Notes under the pieces: generated by a model | Database searches by the model: none | Told to the model about the DNA's origin: nothing | Seen by the model: the letters and a program-made list of their open reading frames with translations, nothing else | Source: Streptomyces sp. NBC_01237 | GTDB lineage: Bacteria; Actinomycetota; Actinomycetes; Streptomycetales; Streptomycetaceae | DNA: 64,000 bases | Direction of reading: 5' to 3' | Assembly (NCBI RefSeq): GCF_035917275.1 | Contig: NZ_CP108509.1 | Coordinates: 1,426,001-1,490,000, forward strand | Translations under genes and position numbers: made by a program | In this document: positions 53,335 to 61,850 of the stretch, one piece after another | Layout of the letters: each line of letters opens with the position of its first letter | Numbering within the stretch: the first letter of the stretch is position 1

Positions 53335-53518
53335 TCCGTTTCCCTCGTGACGGCCCTGGACGGGCAGTCACATGAAACCCCTGAGGGCTGTCCCAGTTGG
53401 GGCGATGACCGGGGAAACCGAGAGATGAACAACCTGTCGGCATTTGTTCCGCCGCGCCGGAGGCGCCGGAACCAATGCGGCAGATCACCGGCAACAGGTC
53501 GATCACTGGAGGACAGTC

Positions 53519-54565
53519 GTGGATTTCAGTCTTTTCTGCTTCGCTCACGACGGAGCCGACGGAACCCGGCAGATGCCTTACAACCTCCTACTGGAAGGAG
53601 CACGTTTCGCGGACCGGCATGGGTTCGCGGCGGTGTGGACCCCGGAACGGCACCTGCACCCGTTCGGCGGGATCCATCCCAATCCCGCTCTGACGGGCGC
53701 GGCGGTCGCGGCCGTCACGGACCGGGTGGAGATCAGGGCGGGGAGTGTCGTCGGCCCGCTTCGTGACCCGATCAGGATCGCGGAGGAGTGGGCGGTGGTC
53801 GACAACCTCTCCGAGGGCCGCACAGCGCTGTCCTTCGGACCCGGCTGGCCCGGCCCCGATTTCGTCCTGCCGCCGGAGGACTATTCCCAGCGCCGGGAAG
53901 CTCTCCTGCGAACGATCGATGCCGTGCGACGGCTGTGGCGCCAGGAGACCTTCGAACTGGCGGACGGCACCGCCCAACCGGCGGCCAAGCGCATTCACCC
54001 AGCCCCGGTGCGGCCCGAAGTGCCGGTCTGGCTCATGAGTGCGGGCAGCACCGAGACCTGCCGGACAGCCGGCCGGCTCGGCGCCGGGCTTCTCACCCAC
54101 CTGCTCTGCCAGAATCTGGAGGAACTCGCCGAGAAGATCAGCATCTATCGCGAGTCATATACGGGGACCGAAGCGCCACGGGTAGCGCTCATGCTCCCCA
54201 CCTTCCTCGGACAGGACCGCGAGACGGTACGGGAGACCGTCCGTGTCCCGTTCCTGCGCACCAAGGCGGGGTTGCTCCTGCAGGCACCGGGGGACCTCCT
54301 CCCGGGGATGGATCCGGACAACCTCGACCCGGAAGACCTGGACTTCGTCGTCGAGCAGGCTTTCGATCGCTATTTCGAGACCGGCGGGCTGTTCGGCCAC
54401 GTGGAAGATGCCGCGCGGATGCTGGACAGGGTCGCCGAGATCGGCGTCGACGAGGTGGCGTGCATGATCGACCTCGATGTGGAGGCCGGCTCCGTGCTTG
54501 CCGGCCTCGACCGGCTGGCTACGCTCAAGGACACGTGGCAGACCTCGCGGGCAGCCGCCGGGTAG
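53519..54565 (+). CDS. LLM-class luciferase-like monooxygenase of natural-product type (MupA-like)
   Basis: 348 residues from a GTG at 53519 with CTGGAGGACAGTC upstream. Barrel motifs: FADRHGFAAVWTPERHLHPF, IRAGSVVGPLRDPIRIAEEW, ALSFGPGWPGPDFVLPPEDY and WLMSAGSTETCRTAGRLGAG. This is the MupA/Atu3640 group of FMN-dependent monooxygenases that occur inside or beside NRPS and PKS genes. It probably oxidises a carrier-bound intermediate. It closes the small NRPS locus. Confidence 0.88.
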   Translation: MDFSLFCFAHDGADGTRQMPYNLLLEGARFADRHGFAAVWTPERHLHPFGGIHPNPALTGAAVAAVTDRVEIRAGSVVGPLRDPIRIAEEWAVVDNLSEGRTALSFGPGWPGPDFVLPPEDYSQRREALLRTIDAVRRLWRQETFELADGTAQPAAKRIHPAPVRPEVPVWLMSAGSTETCRTAGRLGAGLLTHLLCQNLEELAEKISIYRESYTGTEAPRVALMLPTFLGQDRETVRETVRVPFLRTKAGLLLQAPGDLLPGMDPDNLDPEDLDFVVEQAFDRYFETGGLFGHVEDAARMLDRVAEIGVDEVACMIDLDVEAGSVLAGLDRLATLKDTWQTSRAAAG

Positions 54566-54898
54566 CCTCGGCGGGGGTCGGTACGGCGTGTGCGGCGAAT
54601 ACGCGGCAACCGCGTCACCGGCGTGGCCGAAGGCGCGACAACGAGTGGTCGCGAGCCCGGCGGCGCTTTCCCCACCGTTCGTCCCGCATCCCGGCGTGCC
54701 CCGGGTCACGGGGCCTGGACCTGCGTGTTCGCCGCTTTTGGCCCTGCCGCGGACGATGCCGAGGGCGATGCGGGTGACGTCGATGAGGCCGGCATCGTAG
54801 AGGATCATCGGTAAGTCGTGTGCGGGAAAGGTGCACGCACGGATGGAAAGGGGACGGAGGGTACGGGCCCGCAAGGGGCGCCGCGCCTCCAACTGTCA
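54566..54898. other. 333-base stretch without a gene
   Basis: A minus-strand frame opens with MILYDAGLIDVTRIALGIVR from about 54811, but it has no ribosome site and becomes low-complexity after 30 codons. Nothing else supportable. Confidence 0.4.
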
Positions 54899-55804
54899 AT
54901 GACTGAGACCGAGACCGAGATCACCGCGGGTCTTGTCCGCGACCTGCTGCTGGACCAGCATCCGGACCTGGCCGGGTTGCCCCTCCGCGAGGTGGAGGGC
55001 GGCTGGGGCAACCAGATGTGGCGCCTCGGGGACGAGCTGGCCGTGCGGATCCAGCGCATGGACACCGACCCCGATCACCAGCTCAAGGAGCGCCGGTGGC
55101 TGCCGCTGCTCGCCCCACGCCTGCCGTTGCCCATCCCCGTCCCGGTGCGCAGCGGTGCGCCCTCCGAACGGTTCCCCAAGATCTGGACGGTCATGACGTG
55201 GGTGCCGGGCCTGCCGCTGGACCACGGGACGATCACCCGCGGCGAGCACGCGGCCGACACTCTGGCAGCGTTCCTCCGGGCGCTGCATGTCGCTGTGCCC
55301 GCCGACGCGGGGGTTGATACCGGCCGCGGGGTGCACCCCAAGGAGTACAAGGACAGCTTCGACCAGTTCTTCGACTCCGTCGACGCCGCCACGATCGGCT
55401 CCGACGCCGCCGAGGTCAGGGCCGTCTGGGACGACGCCGTCGCGGCCCCGGCATGGGAGGGTCCGTCGGTGTGGGTGCACGGCGACCTGCATCCCGCGAA
55501 CGTCGTCGTCGCGGACGGGACGCTGGCGGGCGTCGTCGACTTCGGCGACCTGTCCGTCGGCGACCCGGCAGCGGACCTGGCGGCTGCCTGGGTGCTGCTG
55601 CCGGCGGGTGCGGCGGAACGCTTCTTCGCCGCGTACGGGGAGGCCGACGAGGCGACGGTCCGGCGTGCCCGCGGACTGGCCGCGATGAAGAGCCTCTTCC
55701 TGATGCTGATGGGCCAGAACGGGGACCGCGGCCTGCCCGGCGGCAAGCCGGCGTGGGGTCCGGCGGGGCGGGCGGCGCTCGACCGGGTCCTGAGGGGGCG
55801 TTGA
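54899..55804 (+). CDS. Aminoglycoside phosphotransferase-family kinase (APH)
   Basis: 301 residues from the ATG at 54899, chosen for the conserved start; no clear ribosome site. ATP-binding N-lobe: WGNQMWRLGDELAVRIQRMD. Catalytic loop VWVHGDLHPANVVVADG with Asp and Asn, then metal-binding VVDFGDLSVGDPAADLA. APH-fold proteins phosphorylate antibiotics, homoserine, choline or metabolites; no aminoglycoside cluster is near, so resistance is not claimed. Cytoplasmic. Confidence 0.88.
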   Translation: MTETETEITAGLVRDLLLDQHPDLAGLPLREVEGGWGNQMWRLGDELAVRIQRMDTDPDHQLKERRWLPLLAPRLPLPIPVPVRSGAPSERFPKIWTVMTWVPGLPLDHGTITRGEHAADTLAAFLRALHVAVPADAGVDTGRGVHPKEYKDSFDQFFDSVDAATIGSDAAEVRAVWDDAVAAPAWEGPSVWVHGDLHPANVVVADGTLAGVVDFGDLSVGDPAADLAAAWVLLPAGAAERFFAAYGEADEATVRRARGLAAMKSLFLMLMGQNGDRGLPGGKPAWGPAGRAALDRVLRGR

Positions 55805-56083
55805 TCCAGCCGCATCGCTCTCCTGTGTGCCTGCCTCCGGCGCGTGGGCCCGGCCCGCGTTCGCGTCGCGGGCGGCCACGGCCGGCGCCTGCCCGGCCGG
55901 AAGCGACCGGCTTATGCCCCTGCCCGTTCGAGGACGGCCGCCGAGGCCGACCGCACGCCCCACGGCCCGGAAGAGGACGAGGGGAAGAAAAGACGAGAAG
56001 TCACCCCGTCGCAGAAATATCGTCCATATGATCGACCTCGGCTCCCGCAGGTGGGACGGGAGCGGCGACAGGAGGAGGGGACC

Positions 56084-56431
56084 ATGTCGAGCATGTCCAG
56101 ACGGTCACTGCTGGGGTATTCGGGATCGGCGGTGGCGGGCGCCGCGTTCGCGTCCGCCGGGACGGCCACGGCCGCCGGTGCGGAGGAATCGCCTTCGGCC
56201 TCGGTGGAGTTCGATCCGGGGACGAAGTTCTCGGCGCAGGCCAACGCCTCCGGCTCCGACCTGCTGATGGAGATGTCGTTCAGCGTACGGGTGGACCGGC
56301 CCAACGGCGTTCCGACGGCGCAGGAGATCACGCCTCTGGAGATCGCCGAGGCGCTGTCCGCGCTCGCCGAGGCGAAGGGCTGGCCGCCGATCACCTTCTA
56401 CGGCACGCCGCCTCCCGTACCGCTGAACTGA
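56084..56431 (+). CDS. Small exported protein with twin-arginine signal
   Basis: 115 residues; GGAGGAGGGGACC is a strong ribosome site for the ATG at 56084. The N-terminus MSSMSRRSLLGYSGSAVAGA carries a twin-arginine-type motif (SRRSLLG) and a hydrophobic stretch ending near TATAAGAEE (residues 28-36). The mature region is acidic (VEFDPGTKFSAQANASGSDL) and has no cysteine. It may be exported folded. Function unknown. Confidence 0.65.
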   Translation: MSSMSRRSLLGYSGSAVAGAAFASAGTATAAGAEESPSASVEFDPGTKFSAQANASGSDLLMEMSFSVRVDRPNGVPTAQEITPLEIAEALSALAEAKGWPPITFYGTPPPVPLN

Positions 56432-56473
56432 CCTGTCACCGGGGCGGGTCGGGGGGCACGTCCGTCGTGGACG

Positions 56474-56493
56474 GGCCCCGGCAGCCCGGGGCC
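56474..56493. terminator. Hairpin between convergent genes
   Basis: GGCCCCGG (56474-56481) and CCGGGGCC (56486-56493) form a perfect 8-bp stem with a CAGC tetraloop, between the Tat-type gene (ends 56431) and the membrane protein gene (ends 56558), so it can serve both. Confidence 0.6.
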
Positions 56494-56557
56494 GGGGCCG
56501 CTCCGCACCACGGCGGAGGCGACGAACGGGCCCTGAAGACACTCGGGTTGGGCACAT

Positions 56558-56956
56558 CTACGCGCCCATCCCCCGCCGGTACACGGCTGCCGCCCCACCG
56601 GCACCCGTGTCCGGCGGCAGGACGAGCCTGGGCAGGACGATCAGGCTGTCGGCGTATCGACCGGTGCGGCGGCCCGTGAACCGGTCCCGGACGCCCGCGC
56701 GGACGCGGACGCGTCGTGCCCGGCGGGCCCGGCGGTTCCCGTCGCGCCGCCGGGCCTTCCACTGCCGGTGGCGGATGCGGTTGGCCTGCATGGCGACCGC
56801 GTCGGCGGACTCGCCCGGGTGCGTTGCCCTCACGACCTCGGCGATACCGGAGGCCGCGGTGCGGATGACCAGCACCAGGGCCACGGTCAGGAGGAGCGGG
56901 TACACGAGCCACAGCGGTACCCCCAGGGCGAGGAGCTCCTGGATCAAGCCGTTCAT
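56558..56956 (-). CDS. Small membrane protein with basic tail
   Basis: 132 residues; AGGACGGCACC precedes the ATG at 56956. One membrane segment near residues 12-35 (LGVPLWLVYPLLLTVALVLV) is followed by a long Arg-rich region (RRRDGNRRARRARRVRVRAG) suggesting a cytoplasmic tail that binds nucleic acid or acidic lipid. No family recognised. Confidence 0.55.
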   Translation of the reverse strand: MNGLIQELLALGVPLWLVYPLLLTVALVLVIRTAASGIAEVVRATHPGESADAVAMQANRIRHRQWKARRRDGNRRARRARRVRVRAGVRDRFTGRRTGRYADSLIVLPRLVLPPDTGAGGAAAVYRRGMGA

Positions 56957-57035
56957 GGTGCCGTCCTCGGGCTTCGTAGGTGGGCTTGAGGGTGCGGCGG
57001 CCGCCTGACCGGGCCGCGCTGTCTGTCCGCGGACA

Positions 57036-57070
57036 GGAGAAGGGCTCCCGGCCTCCGGGAGCCCTTCTCC
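57036..57070. terminator. Very strong hairpin, 16-bp stem
   Basis: GGAGAAGGGCTCCCGG (57036-57051) and CCGGGAGCCCTTCTCC (57055-57070) form a perfect 16-bp stem with a 3-base loop. It lies downstream of the small gene at 57201-57380 and upstream of the membrane protein gene. Confidence 0.8.
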
Positions 57071-57072
57071 AT

Positions 57073-57102
57073 CGGCGTGAGTTCTTACCTCTTCTCACGC
57101 CG
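57073..57102. terminator. Second hairpin of a tandem set
   Basis: CGGCGTGAG (57073-57081) and CTCACGCCG (57094-57102) form a 9-bp stem with a 12-base loop, between two stronger hairpins. Confidence 0.55.
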
Positions 57103-57146
57103 CAGGTCACTCACGGTCCGTCCATGACGCCGGTGACCATCCGTCC

Positions 57147-57184
57147 GACGAGCCGGCCGCTCCCCCATATGCGGCCGGCTCGTC
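57147..57184. terminator. Third hairpin of a tandem set, 14-bp stem
   Basis: GACGAGCCGGCCGC (57147-57160) and GCGGCCGGCTCGTC (57171-57184) form a perfect 14-bp stem with a 10-base loop, 17 bases past the stop of the small gene. First terminator met by its transcript. Confidence 0.75.
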
Positions 57185-57200
57185 GTGCGGGGTGCGCCGG

Positions 57201-57380
57201 TCACAGCCGTGCCACCTGGCCCGGAAGGTCGATGCGCACCGGTTCGCCCGCCGGGGGCGCGACGACGGCACGCGGCAGAGTCAGAGCCGATTCGGGCGTG
57301 ATGAGCCTGATGAACCAGGTGACGACTCCATTCCAGATGGCAGCCAGTGGTGCCACCAATGCGGTGAGAGGTGCGAACAC
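57201..57380 (-). CDS. Small membrane-type protein of 59 residues
   Basis: A GTG at 57380 follows AAGGAG at ideal spacing. The peptide begins VFAPLTALVAPLAAIWNGVV and continues TWFIRLITPESALTLPRAVV, with a likely membrane or membrane-surface helix in the first 25 residues, and ends VRIDLPGQVARL. Three hairpins follow it. It is 104 bases downstream of the sigma-like gene and on the same strand, so they may form an operon. No family recognised. Confidence 0.6.
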   Translation of the reverse strand: MFAPLTALVAPLAAIWNGVVTWFIRLITPESALTLPRAVVAPPAGEPVRIDLPGQVARL

Positions 57381-57484
57381 AAGTACTCCTTCGTCGACCG
57401 GTGAGAGGTGATAGACCTCCCCGCCGTCCGCGCGGACCGGGTCCTCCGGGCCGCCCGGCAGCGGGGCGCTCCAGCCTCTGGTCC

Positions 57485-58162
57485 CTAGTCGCGCGCCGTG
57501 TCCCGCGTGCGCTCACGCGTCGGCCCGTACCCGAGATCGGCGAACCTGCCCTCGTGGTACGCGCGGTTGACCTTCTTGACGGCCCTGCGGCGGATCCGGG
57601 CCACGGCCCGGGACGTCGTCGGCGGGTCGAGCCACTGCCCGATCGTGTCGAGGTCCTGGCCCACCACCTGGGACAGGACGAAGACGTCCGCCTCGGCGGG
57701 CTTGAGGACGCCCGAGGCACGGATGTTCCTGACGAGTTCGATCAGCTCGTGGTTGAGTTCGAGCGCTTCCCCGAAGTCGGGGTCGCCCTTGAGGAGTGCC
57801 AGGCTCTCGTCGCCGACCAGGATCTCGACCGTGGTACGCAGCTTCCTGAGCTGGTTGCTGACGCAGCTGTTCAGATACGGGTCGAGGTGCTCGACGGGGC
57901 CGAGGTTGCCCAGCCGTACGTGCAGGCTCACCATGATGTTGGCCCACATGTCGTCGGCCAGGTCCCGGCCGGCCTTCTTCGCCATGCGACCGCGGTGGAG
58001 CTCCTTCTGCTCCATCGCGCGGACCAGCTGTTCCTGGGCCCGGGGCGAGAGCTCGACCCCGGATCCGCGCGACGGCTTCCCCTCGCGTGTGCTGAGCTGC
58101 CCTTCAGCGGACGGTGGATTCGGGGATGCTGAACGGCCACCGCCGTGCATCTCTTCGGGCAT
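57485..58162 (-). CDS. Sigma-70-like regulatory protein
   Basis: 225 residues. Segments such as ADDMWANIMVSLHVRLGNLG, HLDPYLNSCVSNQLRKL and the C-terminal DTIGQWLDPPTTSRAVARIR, then RRAVKKVNRAYHEGRF resemble sigma region 2 and region 4, but weakly. A disordered N-terminus (about 45 residues) and a spacer between the helices (ETLV-like segments) differ from ECF factors. It could be a sigma factor of an unusual group or a sigma-like phage or regulatory protein. Partner may be the small membrane protein downstream. Confidence 0.55.
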   Translation of the reverse strand: MPEEMHGGGRSASPNPPSAEGQLSTREGKPSRGSGVELSPRAQEQLVRAMEQKELHRGRMAKKAGRDLADDMWANIMVSLHVRLGNLGPVEHLDPYLNSCVSNQLRKLRTTVEILVGDESLALLKGDPDFGEALELNHELIELVRNIRASGVLKPAEADVFVLSQVVGQDLDTIGQWLDPPTTSRAVARIRRRAVKKVNRAYHEGRFADLGYGPTRERTRDTARD

Positions 58163-58314
58163 CGGTTCTCTCCCGCTGGTGTGTGATCAACCGGTCAACG
58201 GCAATCAGTCGCGGGAAGCTCCGGATGTCACCGAATCCCCGGAGAATCTTCGCTCTCTCGGCGGCCGGTGATCGCTGCGCCTGTGCACGAGAGTCCCGCC
58301 GGGGCCGGCTCCGT

Positions 58315-59358
58315 TCACCGCCGTGTCCTCCCGTCCAGGCGCCGCGTCGTGACTCCGTGCGACCCCAGCCATCCCAGGACGCCTTCCAGAGAAGGTAGTT
58401 GCTCGATGTGATGGACCCCGGCTGGCAGCGAACCCGTCATCAGTTCGCGGGCGGCGAAGGCCGCGACCAGGCCGGTGACGCGGCTCTGTGCGCGGCCCGT
58501 GAGGCCGTACGCGGCGTGCCGGTCACCATGCCGGGCGTCGGCGCGTACGGCGAAGGCGTCACCGCCGGTGTGGACGCGGCGGAAGACACCGGTCAGCAGC
58601 CGTTGAGCGGCCGGCCGGCGCGCGACGCGCAGCAGTCCGGCGCGCCGCAGCGCGAACAGCATCCCCGTCAGCGGCCGTGAGTCGAGGCAGAGCCGGGTGG
58701 TCACGTCCGGCACCCCGAGGGTGCGCCGAAGGGTGTGCTGGTCGGAGAAGGGGAACGGATGGGCGGTCCGGGCTCCGAACCCCGGCAGGAAGGTCCGCTC
58801 CGGGCCCGCGGTGGCGGGCTCGGCCAGCCCCTGGACGGTCCAGCGCACCGCGTCGGCTCCATGCCGTTCGCCGGAGCCGAGCAGTACCGTCAGGCGGAGG
58901 CTCTCCGCGCCGCCGACGGCTTCGTGGGCGCGTCGGGCGAGCAGATTCGTCAGCCCGGGAGCGACGCCGACGCTGAGCAGCGCGGTGGCGCCCGCGCGGA
59001 CCGCCGGATCGTGCAGCTCCGCCACCGCGTCGAGCTGTCGGCGGGTGGCCCCGATGTCGACCAGGTGGATGCCGCGCTCCAGACATGTCCGGGCGACGCG
59101 CGCGTCCGGGGGTTCGACGCACAGCACGACCGCGGCGACATCGCCGAGCCCGTCCAGCACCTCCCGGAAGCCCTCCGGATCGGACACGTCGACGCGGACT
59201 CCCCCGTTCTCCCGTGCGCGTGCCGCGTCTCGCCCACCGGGAATCACCCGGCCGGGAAACCATTCCGTGAGCGTGGACGTCACGGTCGCGCCGACCGCTC
59301 CGTAGCCACCGACGACCAGGATCCGCCCGGTGGGGCCGCCCATATTCGCTGTAGTCAT
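58315..59358 (-). CDS. Saccharopine dehydrogenase-like NAD(P)-binding protein
   Basis: 347 residues. Rossmann motif VVGGYGAVGATVTSTL at residues about 15-30, then LCVEPPDARVARTCLERGIH and LVDIGATRRQLDAV, as in the saccharopine dehydrogenase/trans-acting enoyl-reductase group. Uses NAD(P)H on an unknown carbonyl or imine. Divergent from a TetR gene, with a shared palindrome in the 59-base gap, so TetR probably controls it. Confidence 0.78.
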   Translation of the reverse strand: MTTANMGGPTGRILVVGGYGAVGATVTSTLTEWFPGRVIPGGRDAARARENGGVRVDVSDPEGFREVLDGLGDVAAVVLCVEPPDARVARTCLERGIHLVDIGATRRQLDAVAELHDPAVRAGATALLSVGVAPGLTNLLARRAHEAVGGAESLRLTVLLGSGERHGADAVRWTVQGLAEPATAGPERTFLPGFGARTAHPFPFSDQHTLRRTLGVPDVTTRLCLDSRPLTGMLFALRRAGLLRVARRPAAQRLLTGVFRRVHTGGDAFAVRADARHGDRHAAYGLTGRAQSRVTGLVAAFAARELMTGSLPAGVHHIEQLPSLEGVLGWLGSHGVTTRRLDGRTRR

Positions 59359-59375
59359 ACTCCAATGAAATACAT

Positions 59376-59390
59376 TGTAGTGTCACTACA
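59376..59390. promoter_or_regulatory. TetR-type operator
   Basis: TGTAGTG and CACTACA (59376-59382, 59384-59390) form a perfect palindrome around a single T in the divergent promoter region of the dehydrogenase and TetR genes. The gap is only 59 bases, so binding would affect both directions. Confidence 0.75.
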
Positions 59391-59417
59391 GTCAAAATAT
59401 GGATCGAGGAGTGTCCC

Positions 59418-60044
59418 GTGACCGCCCCCATGACCCGCGCGGAGAAGACCCGCCGCACTCGCCTGCGGATGCTCGACGCGGCCGCCCGCCTCTTCGTCGA
59501 GCGCGGCTGGGCCGGCGCGACCGTGGAGGACATCGCCCGCGCCGCCGAAGTCGGCACGCAGACCGTGTACTTCACCTTCCGCAACAAACGCGTCCTGCTC
59601 AAGGAAGTCCTGGACAGCGTGATCGCCGGCGACGCGGACCAGGTGGCGACCCTGGACCGCCCCTGGGCCCGCCGGGTCATCGGGGAACCGGCCCCGGCCG
59701 TCCAGCTCACCCTCCAGGCCGCCGGAGCCCGCCTGATCCTGGAACGCGCCGCACCGGTCCTGGACGTCGTACGCGGCGCGGCGGCCTCGGATCCGGAGCT
59801 GGCCGAGCTGTGGCGGATCAACCAGGAGCAGCGGCACACCGTCCAGCTGCGCTTCGCCCGGGCACTGACGGAGAAGACCGGCGGATCGCTGCGGGACGGT
59901 CACGACGCCGCGTCGGCCGCCGACATCGCGCTCACGGTCCTCGGCCCGGAGACCTACGGCCTGCTGGTCACCGGCCGCGGCTGGCTTCCGTCGCGCTGGG
60001 AGAAGTGGGCCGCGGACGCACTCGTACGCCAGTTGCTCCCCTGA
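59418..60044 (+). CDS. TetR-family transcriptional regulator
   Basis: 208 residues from a GTG at 59418 (GAGGAGTGTCCC upstream). N-terminal helix-turn-helix: RMLDAAARLFVERGWAGATV, EDIARAAEVGTQTVYFTFRN, KRVLLKEVLDSV. The C-terminal ligand domain is helical and not conserved. It is expected to repress itself and the divergent dehydrogenase by binding the palindrome between them. Confidence 0.9.
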   Translation: MTAPMTRAEKTRRTRLRMLDAAARLFVERGWAGATVEDIARAAEVGTQTVYFTFRNKRVLLKEVLDSVIAGDADQVATLDRPWARRVIGEPAPAVQLTLQAAGARLILERAAPVLDVVRGAAASDPELAELWRINQEQRHTVQLRFARALTEKTGGSLRDGHDAASAADIALTVLGPETYGLLVTGRGWLPSRWEKWAADALVRQLLP

Positions 60045-60148
60045 GGTCCGGCCCGGCCGCCGGATACGTCAACTCACGCGGGCGCGGGGAGGGTTACGGC
60101 GGGCGCGGCCACCTCCGGGCGCCCCGCGGAAACGTAGATCATAATTTA

Positions 60149-60167
60149 TTAGGTTAGGCTAAGCTAA
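60149..60167 (+). promoter_or_regulatory. Iron box (DmdR/IdeR operator) before isochorismatase-like gene
   Basis: TTAGGTTAGGCTAAGCTAA matches the consensus TTAGGTTAGGCTAACCTAA at 18 of 19 positions, in an A+T-rich promoter patch about 50 bases before the ATG at 60220. Predicts repression when iron is plentiful. Confidence 0.92.
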
Positions 60168-60219
60168 TCATCGTTTGAGGGCTCGGTCCACGGGCCCGGT
60201 CATCCGGGAGGGGCCAGCC

Positions 60220-60876
60220 ATGGGCTTGCCGGTCATCGCGTCCTACTCCATGCCCAACCGCTCGGCCCTCCCCCGCTCGTACGCCCCCTGGGCCATCGAC
60301 AGCGGACGCGCCGCGCTGCTGGTCCACGACATGCAGAACCACTTCGTACGCGCCTTCCCCGCGCAACGGTCGCCGGTCGTGGAACTCGTCGAGAACATCG
60401 CCGCGCTACGGGAACTCGCCGGCCGGCTCGGCATTCCGGTCGTCTTCGGCACCGAGCCGGCGGCCCAGTCCCCCGACCGGCGCGGGCTCGTCGCCGATGT
60501 GTGGGGGCCGGGCATCGGCGACGAGCCCGAGGACTCCGCGATCATCGAGCCCCTCACACCCCGCCCCGGCGAGTACGTACTGCCCCACGTCCGCCCCAAC
60601 GCCTTCCTCCACAGCCACCTCGGCCGGCTGCTGCGGTCGAAGGGCCGCGACCAGCTGATCCTCTGCGGCGTGTACGCGCAGCTCGGTGTCCTGCTGACCG
60701 CGTCGGACGCCTTCATGAACGACATCCAGCCCTTCGTCGTCGCCGACGCCGTGGCCGATTTCTCCGCCGAGGAGCACTCCACGGCCCTACGCTGGGCCGC
60801 ACGCAGCGGCGTCGTCTGCACGACGGACGGCCTGCTGCGTGATCTGCGGCCGGGCGCGGACCCGCGTAACGGCTGA
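60220..60876 (+). CDS. Isochorismatase-like protein with altered active site
   Basis: 218 residues; GGGAGGGGCCAGCC precedes the ATG at 60220. Clear family resemblance: AALLVHDMQNHFVRAFPAQR, RDQLILCGVYAQLG, DAFMNDIQPFVVADAVADFS. It lacks the aryl carrier domain of EntB. The catalytic Lys of EntB/PhzD (KWRYSAF) is His here (HVRPNAF), and the following YAHxGC is YAQLGV, so classical isochorismate hydrolysis is uncertain. An iron box lies upstream, and acetylglutamate kinase follows within 40 bases. Probably iron-regulated siderophore supply. Confidence 0.85.
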   Translation: MGLPVIASYSMPNRSALPRSYAPWAIDSGRAALLVHDMQNHFVRAFPAQRSPVVELVENIAALRELAGRLGIPVVFGTEPAAQSPDRRGLVADVWGPGIGDEPEDSAIIEPLTPRPGEYVLPHVRPNAFLHSHLGRLLRSKGRDQLILCGVYAQLGVLLTASDAFMNDIQPFVVADAVADFSAEEHSTALRWAARSGVVCTTDGLLRDLRPGADPRNG

Positions 60877-60912
60877 CGGCTTCCCCGCACCACGGAAATG
60901 AGACGGACGAAC

Positions 60913-61842
60913 ATGAGCGGGGTGGCGGCAGGGATGAGCAGCACCGTCGGACAGCGGGTCACGGCAGTGGAACCTCCGTCCGGGCATCCTGCCGCGGAAG
61001 TGCTGCGGGACCGGACGGTGGTCATCAAGTTCGGCGGCAACGCCATGGTGGACGACACCCTCCAGCAGACGTTCGCACGGGATGTCGTGGAGCTGCGGCG
61101 CGCGGGCGTGCTCCCGGTCGTGGTGCACGGCGGCGGACCGCAGATCAGCTCGATGCTCGACCGGCTCGGGCTGGAGGTCCGTTTCGAGGCCGGCCTGCGG
61201 GTGACCACCCCGGAGACCATGGACGTGGTCCGGATGGTGCTCACGGGGCGGGTCCAGCGCGACATCGTCGGCGCGATCAACGCGCATGGACCCTTCGGCG
61301 TGGGCATGTCGGGCGAGGACGCGCACACCATGATCGCCGTGCGCCGCACCGCGCAGGTGGACGGACGCCCGGTGGACATCGGTCTCGTCGGGGACATCGT
61401 GACCGTGAACCCGGAGACCGTACGGGCACTGCTCGACCAGGGCCGCATCCCGGTCGTCTCCCCCGTCGCACGCGGCACGGACGGACAGATCTACAACGTC
61501 AACGCCGATCTCGCGGCGTCGGCGCTGGCCGTCGCCCTCGACGCCGAACGGCTCGTGATGCTCACCGACGTCGAGGGGCTGTACGCGGACTGGCCGCACA
61601 GCACCGAGGTCATCGACCGCCTGACGGCCGCGGAGTTGGGCGAACTGCTTCCACGGCTCGCCAGCGGGATGCTCCCGAAGATGGAGGGCTGCCTGCGGGC
61701 GGTCCGGTCCGGGGTCGGCCGTGCGCAGGTCCTCGACGGCCGGGTGCCGCACGCGGTGCTGGACGGCATCCTGCTGGAGCGGAGCCCCGGCACCACGGTC
61801 GTCCCGGACCGGGCACCCGACCGCTCCGGCGCGCCCGCCTAG
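60913..61842 (+). CDS. argB: Acetylglutamate kinase
   Basis: 309 residues from the ATG at 60913 (the ATG at 60898 is equally possible). Phosphorylates N-acetyl-L-glutamate, the second step of ornithine and arginine synthesis. Catalytic Lys in [13 protein letters not shown], Gly-rich [11 protein letters not shown], Asp in [21 protein letters not shown] and the second Lys in [13 protein letters not shown] are all present. The usual argCJBD neighbours are absent, so this is a second copy tied to the iron-regulated locus, likely supplying ornithine for a siderophore. It converges with the GNAT gene (8 bases between stops). Confidence 0.88.
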   Translation: MSGVAAGMSSTVGQRVTAVEPPSGHPAAEVLRDRTVVIKFGGNAMVDDTLQQTFARDVVELRRAGVLPVVVHGGGPQISSMLDRLGLEVRFEAGLRVTTPETMDVVRMVLTGRVQRDIVGAINAHGPFGVGMSGEDAHTMIAVRRTAQVDGRPVDIGLVGDIVTVNPETVRALLDQGRIPVVSPVARGTDGQIYNVNADLAASALAVALDAERLVMLTDVEGLYADWPHSTEVIDRLTAAELGELLPRLASGMLPKMEGCLRAVRSGVGRAQVLDGRVPHAVLDGILLERSPGTTVVPDRAPDRSGAPA

Positions 61843-61850
61843 ACCCACCG

